DNA of 11,595 nucleotides. Origin: Clostridiales bacterium. GTDB lineage: Bacteria; Bacillota; Clostridia; Lachnospirales; WRAX01. The DNA is taken from the NCBI GenBank assembly GCA_031277155.1, contig JAITMW010000161.1, forward strand, positions 1 through 11,595, in the 5' to 3' direction. A program made the position numbers and the translations under genes. The notes below the pieces were generated by a model, which was not told the DNA's origin, did no database searches, and saw nothing but the letters and a program-made list of their open reading frames with translations. This document shows positions 6,145 through 11,595 of the stretch, piece by piece (within the stretch, counting starts at the first letter, position 1; the number at the start of each line of letters is the position of its first letter).

Positions 6145-8085
6145 TCAATTCGTATAGATTATCACCCGAGAACCCTGATTTATCACCTCTCCCGCCAGCG
6201 GAAACTGATTTATAATCACATTGCCCGCGCCAAAAATTTCAGCATCCAGCCCCAAGGTGTCCAAAATATTTTTCGCGTCCTGCGCCCTTTGGCCCGCAAG
6301 CTGGGGCACAGCCACCCGCCCCACCCCGTCCATTTCCAATTCTTCCTCGTTGAAGACGGGTTGTATGCCCAGATATGGCAAAATGCTGGCCAGCAGCTGC
6401 TTCATCACAGGCCCCGCCACCTGCCCGCCGTAATACGCGCCCTGGGGCTCGTCAATCAGCACAAGCACGATGATTTCAGGATTTTCGGCAGGGGCAAAGG
6501 TCATGAAAGATGCGATATAACGCCCGCTGCCCCGCGGCAGCTTCTGGCTGGTGGCTGTTTTGCCGCCGATGCGATAACCCGGGATATATGTGCGGTTGCC
6601 GGTGCCCACATAAACGACGCTTTCCAGCACTTCCTTCATGGTTTCGGACGTGCCGGGCGAAATAATTTGGCGGCCGCGCTCGTGAAAAAATTCCTGCACC
6701 AAATTTCCGTCATTGTCAACAATCCTCTGTCCCACATGGGGCGTGACAAGATGGCCGCCATTTATCGTGGCCGCCCCCGCCCGCATCAGCTGCAACGGCG
6801 TAATTTGAAAGCTCTGGCCAAAGGACATCGTGGCCAGCTCCACAGTGCCGATATTTTCTAAGGCGAACATTATCCCCACTGCCTCCCCCGGCAAATCCAC
6901 GCCGGTGCGCTCCGCAAAACCAAAACGCAGCATGTATTCGTGAAAAATTTCCGGCCCCAGCATCTCACCAATCTCCATAAACACAGGGTTGCAGGAATTT
7001 TGCACACCGGCCATAAAATCCAGCGTGCCATGGGCGCGGGGATGGCGCCAACAGCGTATCTGCCGCCCGCCCACAACCTTAAAGCCGCTGCAATTAAACA
7101 TGCTTTGGGTTGTTATTACGCCCTCTTCCAGCCCCGCCGCGCTGGTGACTATTTTAAAAGTGCTGCCCGGCTCGTAAGTATCATTTATCGTAAAGTTTCG
7201 CCACATTTGGTTAAGATGATTCATCTGCTCTTCCGTTGTGAAGCTGTCCCAGATGGCCGCCAGCTGGTCGTCATTGATGGTGAAGGGGTCGTTAAGGTCA
7301 AAGCCCGGGGCGTTGGCCACGGCCAAAAGCGCACCGTCGCGTGGGTCCATCACCAAAATCGCGCCGCGAACGGCGCGCTTGGAATCCACCGCCACAGCAA
7401 TGGTTTGCTCCGCAAATTGCTGTATCACCGCGTCAAGGGTCGTCACCAGATTATGGCCATCCATGGGGGCGATGCGTATGGTTTCGCTGTCAATAAGCTC
7501 TCGGCCTCTGGCGTCCGTTTCCGTCAAAATTCTGCCGCGGCTGCCCGCCAAATAGCCGTCATATTTTGCCTCCAGACCGATGATGCCTTGATTATCGCGC
7601 CCCACAAAGCCTATCACCTGTGCCGCAAGCCCCGAAAAGGGGTAGACCCGCTCTACATCTTCGTCAATCACAATGCCCGGGATGCGCATTTGCCGCAGTT
7701 GCTCCGCAATTTCCATGGGCACATGGCTTTTGATGCGCTCCAGCGCCACGCGGCGATTGACCTTTTCGTAAAGCAGGTCATAATCCATCTCCAGCATGGT
7801 TGACAGCGTCCGCGCCACAAATTCCGCGTCCTCCACCTGCGCCCGTATAACGGACACACTGCCCACCGTCTGCGTAAGCGCCAGCGGGACGCCGTTTCTG
7901 TCGTAAATATTGCCCCGATTGGGCGTTATCAAGCGGTCGCGGGTTTGCTGCTCGTATGCGCGCATTTGCAGCACTTCCCCCTGCACGGCCTGTATGTAAA
8001 ACACGCGAAATCCCAAAAAAGCCAGCGCAAACACCGCGGCCGCCATAAAAATCATCAGCTTTCGCTTCATTGATAAAGTCGGCAT
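6145..8085 (-). CDS. spoVD: SpoVD/FtsI-type class B penicillin-binding protein with one PASTA domain
   Basis: This is a membrane-anchored D,D-transpeptidase that cross-links peptidoglycan outside the cell. Numbering from the TTG at 8091, it has a short basic N-terminus, one membrane helix (about 12-33), a PBP dimerisation domain that opens with TPNRGNIYDRNG (56-67), and a transpeptidase domain with the active-site STFK (310-313) and SCN (366-368). The third motif reads KTAT (511-514) instead of KTGT. A single PASTA domain follows (about 591-648). One PASTA domain and a place directly upstream of murE are the Bacillus subtilis SpoVD arrangement; the division enzyme PBP2B has two. Whether this copy serves sporulation or division cannot be decided here. 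An AAGGGGGA site sits 7 nt before the ATG at 8085 and too near the TTG at 8091, so ATG gives 646 residues. mraW and ftsL, usual upstream neighbours, are absent. Confidence 0.95.
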   Translation of the reverse strand: MPTLSMKRKLMIFMAAAVFALAFLGFRVFYIQAVQGEVLQMRAYEQQTRDRLITPNRGNIYDRNGVPLALTQTVGSVSVIRAQVEDAEFVARTLSTMLEMDYDLLYEKVNRRVALERIKSHVPMEIAEQLRQMRIPGIVIDEDVERVYPFSGLAAQVIGFVGRDNQGIIGLEAKYDGYLAGSRGRILTETDARGRELIDSETIRIAPMDGHNLVTTLDAVIQQFAEQTIAVAVDSKRAVRGAILVMDPRDGALLAVANAPGFDLNDPFTINDDQLAAIWDSFTTEEQMNHLNQMWRNFTINDTYEPGSTFKIVTSAAGLEEGVITTQSMFNCSGFKVVGGRQIRCWRHPRAHGTLDFMAGVQNSCNPVFMEIGEMLGPEIFHEYMLRFGFAERTGVDLPGEAVGIMFALENIGTVELATMSFGQSFQITPLQLMRAGAATINGGHLVTPHVGQRIVDNDGNLVQEFFHERGRQIISPGTSETMKEVLESVVYVGTGNRTYIPGYRIGGKTATSQKLPRGSGRYIASFMTFAPAENPEIIVLVLIDEPQGAYYGGQVAGPVMKQLLASILPYLGIQPVFNEEELEMDGVGRVAVPQLAGQRAQDAKNILDTLGLDAEIFGAGNVIINQFPLAGEVINQGSRVIIYTN

Positions 8086-8098
8086 GTACAAGTCCCCC

Positions 8099-8127
8099 TT
8101 GTATATTTCCCTGTTCTATAGTATTAT
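8099..8127 (+). promoter_or_regulatory. Weak candidate promoter for the UvrD/PcrA gene
   Basis: TTGTAT (8099-8104) and TATTAT (8122-8127) are separated by 17 nt, matching the -35 and -10 consensus at 3 of 6 and 5 of 6 positions, 45 nt before the TTG start. The region is A+T-rich and divergent, so some promoter must lie here, but this exact pair is uncertain. Confidence 0.35.
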
Positions 8128-8139
8128 GGACTAAGACAG

Positions 8140-8148
8140 CTTATACCA
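8140..8148 (-). promoter_or_regulatory. Weak extended -10 candidate for the PBP-mur block
   Basis: On the minus strand, TGGTATAAG resembles an extended -10 box (TGnTATAAT with one mismatch), 55 nt before the PBP start codon. I find no convincing -35 hexamer at the right spacing, so this is a tentative site only. Confidence 0.25.
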
Positions 8149-8172
8149 GACTTAACAAGGCGGGGGATAAAA

Positions 8173-10260
8173 TTGAACACAGACTTTACACAGGGGCTTA
8201 ACCCCATGCAAAAGGCGGCGGTGCTGCATACCGAGGGGCCGCTGCTGCTGATTGCGGGCGCCGGCAGCGGAAAGACGAGAGTGCTGACACATCGCATGGC
8301 GCATATAGCCGGCCATCTGGCGCGGCCCTATGAAATGCTGGCCATCACCTTTACAAACCGCGCCGCCAAGGAAATGAAAGAGCGCATACACAGGCTGAAG
8401 CCTTATGACGCCCATGATATGTGGGTGGCCACTTTTCATTCGTGCTGTGTGCGTATTTTGCGCCGCGAAATTCATCATATCGGCTATGATAATTCCTTTG
8501 TGATTTATGATATGGACGATGCCGCAAAGCTGCTTAAGGGCGTGCTGAAGGAGATGAATGTCAACGAGAGGCAGTTTCCGCCAAAGTCGATTTTGTCGGC
8601 CATAGGCCGCCAAAAAGACGAGCTTGTAGGCCCGGAAGATTTTGCGGCCATGTCCGCCGGCAATTATCGCGACGAAATTATGGCAGAAATCTACAAAAAT
8701 TATCAAAAGCAGCTGTATGGCAACAACGCGCTGGATTTTGACGACATCATCCTAAAGACGCTGGAGCTTTTTATGCGCCACCCCATTGTGCTGGACAAGT
8801 ATGCCCGCCGCTTTCGATATATTATGGTGGATGAGTATCAGGACACAAACACGGCGCAATATCAGCTGGTGCGCCTATTGGCCAGCGTCCATGGCAATAT
8901 TTGCGTTGTGGGCGACGACGACCAAAGCATATACGGCTGGCGCGGCGCAAATATCCGCAATATCCTGGATTTTGAAAAGGATTTTTATGGTGCTGCGGTC
9001 ATTAAGCTGGAGCAAAACTATCGCTCTACCGGAAATATTTTAGAGGCCGCCAACGGCGTAATTGCCTACAATCAGGGGCGCAAGGCCAAAAAACTGTGGA
9101 CGCGGGCCCAGCCGGGTGAAAGCCTAAACTTTTTCAAAGCCGAAAGCGATTATCGCGAGGCAGACTATATTGTAGAAAAAATTTCCCAGGGATTGGCAGA
9201 TGGGGCGAAACACAAGGATTTTGCCGTGTTATATCGCATAAATTCCCTCTCCCGCGTCATTGAGGAAAAATTGGTAGAGCGCAACATGCGCTATCGCATA
9301 TACGGAGGCATACGCTTTTACGAAAGGCGCGAGGTGAAGGACACCCTCGCCTATTTGCGGGCCATCCACAATCCCCATGACGATATTTCAATAAAGCGCA
9401 TCATCAATGTGCCAAAACGCGGCATTGGCGGCGTGGCAGTGGATTTCTTTGAAAAAATCGCGGCAGAACATGACATAAAATTTTATGACGTGCTGAAAAA
9501 CGCCGAGATGTATTCGCAAAACACTGCCCGCAACCGCAAAATCGCCAATTTTATAGAGCTTCTGGAAGATTTTCGCGCCCGCGCGGCGGAGCTGCCCCTG
9601 GAAGAGCTTGTAAAAGAGGTATTGACGAAAAGCGGATATCATAGTAGTATAGTTGCAGAGGATGAAGCCGACGGTACCGACCGCGCGGCCAATTTATCCG
9701 AGCTTATAAACAAGGCGGCGGGATATGAAGCCGATGACCTTGACGAAAACGAGGGCCAAACATCCGCGCTGGCGGCCTTTTTAGAGGATGTGGCCTTGGT
9801 GGCGGATATTGACGACCACAGCGAAAACGACGACACCGTTGCGCTGATGACGCTGCACAGCTCTAAAGGGCTGGAATTTCCCACGGTGTTTCTGCCCGCC
9901 TTCGAGGAAGGCATTTTTCCCACATATCGCGCCGTAACCAGCGGCGAACCCGCCGAAATTGAAGAAGAGCGGCGGTTGTGTTATGTGGGCATCACAAGGG
10001 CCAAACAGCGCGTGTATATCAGCATGGCCGGGCGGCGCAGACACAATGGACAAACCATAAGCAACGCGCCCTCCAGGTTTTTGCAGGAGATTCCGCAGGA
10101 GCTGGTGGAGAGCCAGGCGGTGCCGATTACGCCGCCGCCGCCGCCGCGCCCCGCCTTTAAACGAACAGAGCGCGCCGCGCAAAATATTGATTTCAATCAG
10201 GCCGCAATGCAGCCAAATTTTGGAAAAAAATGGGATTTATCAAAAATCAAAAAGATGTAG
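8173..10260 (+). CDS. pcrA: UvrD/PcrA-family ATP-dependent 3'-5' DNA helicase
   Basis: This 695-residue superfamily 1A helicase unwinds DNA in repair and in clearing recombination filaments or rolling-circle replication intermediates. All motifs are present: the Q-motif GLNPMQKAAV (8-17), Walker A AGAGSGKTR (28-36), Ia ITFTNRAAKEM (58-68), Walker B VDEYQDTN (219-226), III VVGDDDQSIYGWRGA (245-259), IV LEQNYRST (279-286), V TLHSSKGLEFP (560-570), and VI EEERRLCYVGITRAK (597-611). The only usable start is TTG at 8173, after a GGGGGA site about 5 nt upstream; the first in-frame ATG would cut the Q-motif. After SRFLQEIP (634-641) comes a proline run (PPPPPRP, 654-660) and a short basic tail; I do not see the GDxVxHxxFGxGxV sequence of the Tudor-like C-terminal domain usual in PcrA. 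It is transcribed away from the PBP gene. Confidence 0.95.
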   Translation: MNTDFTQGLNPMQKAAVLHTEGPLLLIAGAGSGKTRVLTHRMAHIAGHLARPYEMLAITFTNRAAKEMKERIHRLKPYDAHDMWVATFHSCCVRILRREIHHIGYDNSFVIYDMDDAAKLLKGVLKEMNVNERQFPPKSILSAIGRQKDELVGPEDFAAMSAGNYRDEIMAEIYKNYQKQLYGNNALDFDDIILKTLELFMRHPIVLDKYARRFRYIMVDEYQDTNTAQYQLVRLLASVHGNICVVGDDDQSIYGWRGANIRNILDFEKDFYGAAVIKLEQNYRSTGNILEAANGVIAYNQGRKAKKLWTRAQPGESLNFFKAESDYREADYIVEKISQGLADGAKHKDFAVLYRINSLSRVIEEKLVERNMRYRIYGGIRFYERREVKDTLAYLRAIHNPHDDISIKRIINVPKRGIGGVAVDFFEKIAAEHDIKFYDVLKNAEMYSQNTARNRKIANFIELLEDFRARAAELPLEELVKEVLTKSGYHSSIVAEDEADGTDRAANLSELINKAAGYEADDLDENEGQTSALAAFLEDVALVADIDDHSENDDTVALMTLHSSKGLEFPTVFLPAFEEGIFPTYRAVTSGEPAEIEEERRLCYVGITRAKQRVYISMAGRRRHNGQTISNAPSRFLQEIPQELVESQAVPITPPPPPRPAFKRTERAAQNIDFNQAAMQPNFGKKWDLSKIKKM

Positions 10261-10273
10261 AGCCATTTCGAGC

Positions 10274-10314
10274 ATGTCATTCTGAGCTTAGCGAGAGTTG
10301 GAGCTAAACGACAT
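10274..10314 (+). repeat. Imperfect hairpin downstream of the helicase gene
   Basis: ATGTCATT (10274-10281) pairs with AACGACAT (10307-10314) with one mismatch, and TTAGC/GCTAA arms (10288-10292 and 10303-10307) can pair inside it, sharing a base at 10307. It begins 14 nt after the stop codon. There is no following T-run, so it may protect or stabilise the mRNA end rather than terminate transcription. Confidence 0.4.
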
Positions 10315-10344
10315 ACTGCCGCTTAGCGAAGAATCTCCTCAACC

Positions 10345-10369
10345 GTAGGGGCGAGCTTCGCTCGCCCGC
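10345..10369. repeat. Palindromic 25-bp repeat, copy 1 (REP-like)
   Basis: The unit begins GTAGG and contains the perfect inverted repeat GGGCGAGC-TTC-GCTCGCCC at 10349-10367 (8-bp stem, 3-nt loop). It is identical to 10456-10480, 111 nt away. Short G+C-rich palindromes with the GTAGGGGCG lead are a common style of intergenic repeat; here the function is unknown. Confidence 0.85.
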
Positions 10370-10455
10370 CTATGCGGCCGGTTCCGATGGTGCGCAGCGA
10401 AGACACATGGAACGAAAACCGTAACTTAGAAATTGCAAATACAAACACCGACATT

Positions 10456-10480
10456 GTAGGGGCGAGCTTCGCTCGCCCGC
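10456..10480. repeat. Palindromic 25-bp repeat, copy 2 (REP-like)
   Basis: Identical to the 25-bp unit at 10345-10369, with its stem-loop at 10460-10478. The hairpin ends 8 nt before the ribosome binding site of the TelA-family gene, so in a transcript it would sit in the 5' leader next to the translation start. Confidence 0.85.
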
Positions 10481-10499
10481 TGATTTAAGGAGGATTTTT

Positions 10500-11595
10500 A
10501 TGTCAGAATTACCCACATTAGTATTGGACAGCTTTGATTCTGCCGACACCGCGCCAAAGTACAATTCCCAGCTGGCGCATGAGGAGGCCCAAAAGAAGGC
10601 CGACCCGCAATTTGCCCTTGCGACCCTGCAACCCGAAGAACAGGCGGCCGTCAAGGACTTTATGCAGAAAATTGACCTGGGCAGCACATCCGTTGTGATG
10701 AATTATGGCTCCGGCGCGCAAAACAAAATTGCCCAATTTTCGGATTCTGTCCTGCAAAATGTGAAAAGCAAGGACATGGGCGAGGTTGGGCGCGATTTGT
10801 CAAATTTGGTCGTTGAAATTCGCAGCATCGAAAGCGGCGGCGAATCAAAAAGCGGCATTTTCGGCTTCTTGCGCAATGCCAAAAAAAGCGCGTCGCGCAT
10901 TATGGCAAATTATTCCAAAGTCGAAACCAATATCGACAAAATCGTGCGCGCCCTGCAAAGCCACAGCCGCACATTGCAAAAAGACATTGCCATGCTGGAG
11001 GAAATGTTCAAAAGCAATATGGATTATAATCGCGAACTGACCCTGTACATCGTGGCAGGCATGGAGAAGCTGGCGGATTTCCGCGCAAACGACATCCCGC
11101 GCCAGCGCGAAATCGCACAAAAGGCCAATGACGACGTAGAGGCACAAAAGCTAAACGACATGATAAATATGGCCGACCGCTTCGAAAGAAAGCTGCACGA
11201 TATCAAACTTTCGCGCATGATATCCATACAGATGGCGCCGCAAATACGCATGGTGCAAAACAACGATGTGTCGCTGGTAGAGCAGATTACATCCAGCATC
11301 AACAATTCCATCCCGCTGTGGAAAAACCAAATGGTCATCGCCCTAGGCCTGGCCAACGCGCAAAAGGCCATGGCCGCACAAAATATGGTGACGGATATGA
11401 CAAACCAAATGCTGATTAAAAACAGCGAGATGTTAAAGCAAGGCTCAATCGAAGTGGCGGAAGCATCCCAGCGAGGCATCGTCTCCATCGAAACCGTGCG
11501 CAAGGTCAACGATAATTTGATTGAAACCATCACTTCCGTGTTGGATATCCAGCAAAAAGGCGCGGAAAACCGCCGCAGCGCCGAGATGGAGCTGG
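10500..11595 (+). CDS. TelA-family (toxic anion resistance) protein, 3' end cut by window edge
   Basis: An open frame starts at ATG 10500 behind an ideal AAGGAGG site 6 nt upstream and runs 365 codons without a stop to the window end. The product begins MSELPTLVLDSF and is rich in charged, helical, coiled-coil-like sequence. It resembles the TelA/KlaA family (toxic anion resistance, PF05816), with family-like stretches such as KVETNIDKIVRAL, MLEEMFKSNMDYNRELTLYI, RMISIQMAPQIRMVQNND and SIPLWKNQMVIALGL. Family members are about 360-400 residues, so nearly all of the gene is here. Members were first linked to plasmid tellurite resistance, but chromosomal copies often have no shown role in it, and envelope stress is another suggestion. 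The neighbour here is a DNA helicase gene, with no ter genes in view. Confidence 0.88.
   Translation, partial: MSELPTLVLDSFDSADTAPKYNSQLAHEEAQKKADPQFALATLQPEEQAAVKDFMQKIDLGSTSVVMNYGSGAQNKIAQFSDSVLQNVKSKDMGEVGRDLSNLVVEIRSIESGGESKSGIFGFLRNAKKSASRIMANYSKVETNIDKIVRALQSHSRTLQKDIAMLEEMFKSNMDYNRELTLYIVAGMEKLADFRANDIPRQREIAQKANDDVEAQKLNDMINMADRFERKLHDIKLSRMISIQMAPQIRMVQNNDVSLVEQITSSINNSIPLWKNQMVIALGLANAQKAMAAQNMVTDMTNQMLIKNSEMLKQGSIEVAEASQRGIVSIETVRKVNDNLIETITSVLDIQQKGAENRRSAEMEL

Larger units (their letters stand above)
10261..10499. other. Noncoding intergenic region with several repeat elements
   Basis: No supportable gene lies in these 239 nt. The stretch holds an imperfect hairpin just after the helicase gene, two copies of GCTTAGCGA (10286-10294 and 10321-10329), two AGCGAAGA words (10325-10332 and 10396-10403), and two identical 25-bp palindromic repeats. 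The text around 10276-10335 resembles the TCATTCTGAGC...AGCGAAGAATCT interspersed repeats I recall from many bacterial genomes, which would make this a pile-up of small repeats. No classic rho-independent terminator with a T-run is visible. Confidence 0.7.

Noticed and set aside
5974..7803. Two long plus-strand open frames opposite murE and the PBP gene
   Set aside because: Their translations are rich in His, Arg and Pro with no domain signs, while the minus strand codes for proteins with complete motif sets.
10120..10150. CCG repeat run in the helicase gene as a frameshift or sequencing artefact
   Set aside because: The frame stays open across it and the protein continues to a plausible basic end, so there is no evidence of a break.
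10345..10480. Two identical repeats as a possible CRISPR array
   Set aside because: Only two units with an 86-nt interval, strongly palindromic, and no cas genes. This fits REP-like elements, not CRISPR.
10370..10687. Minus-strand open frame across the repeat region and the TelA start
   Set aside because: It lies opposite a strong ATG with an ideal ribosome binding site and a 365-codon TelA-like frame, and reads through the palindromic repeat.

Overview
The window looks like chromosomal DNA from a Gram-positive, probably clostridial (Firmicutes) bacterium. The pointers are a penicillin-binding protein with one C-terminal PASTA domain directly upstream of murE, the gene order PBP-murE-murF-mraY-murD of a dcw (division and cell wall) cluster, strong GGAGG-type ribosome binding sites, several TTG codons near starts, and a MurE carrying the DNPR signature of meso-diaminopimelate enzymes. 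This is inferred from gene content; no rRNA or other direct taxonomic marker is present.

Layout. Positions 1-8085 are one minus-strand operon-like block. Read in its direction of transcription it holds a SpoVD/FtsI-type transpeptidase (8085-6145), murE (6050-4605), two tandem Uma2-family genes (4589-4005 and 3991-3404), murF (3390-2023), mraY (2012-1026), a short antitoxin (1014-835), a YoeB/Txe-like toxin (838-575), a NUDIX hydrolase (588 or 546 to 52), and the first codons of murD (44-1, cut by the window edge). Except for a 94-nt gap before murE, genes are separated by about 28 nt or less, or overlap. An 87-nt divergent region (8086-8172) separates this block from a plus-strand UvrD/PcrA-type helicase that starts with TTG (8173-10260). 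A 239-nt noncoding stretch (10261-10499) carries two identical 25-bp hairpin repeats and an imperfect hairpin. A TelA-family gene then runs off the right edge (10500-11595).

How the genes work together. MurE and MurF add meso-DAP and D-Ala-D-Ala to UDP-MurNAc peptides. MraY moves the finished precursor onto undecaprenyl phosphate to make lipid I, and the PBP cross-links the final polymer. MurD acts before MurE. The core pathway is ordinary.

What is unusual is that five non-cell-wall genes sit in the same tight string: two Uma2 paralogues between murE and murF, and an antitoxin-toxin-NUDIX trio between mraY and murD. Sampled stretches of these genes are lower in G+C than the mur genes around them, and there is no transposase or clear insertion-site repeat. 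They look like accessory genes that settled into an essential operon. This is the most interesting part of the window.
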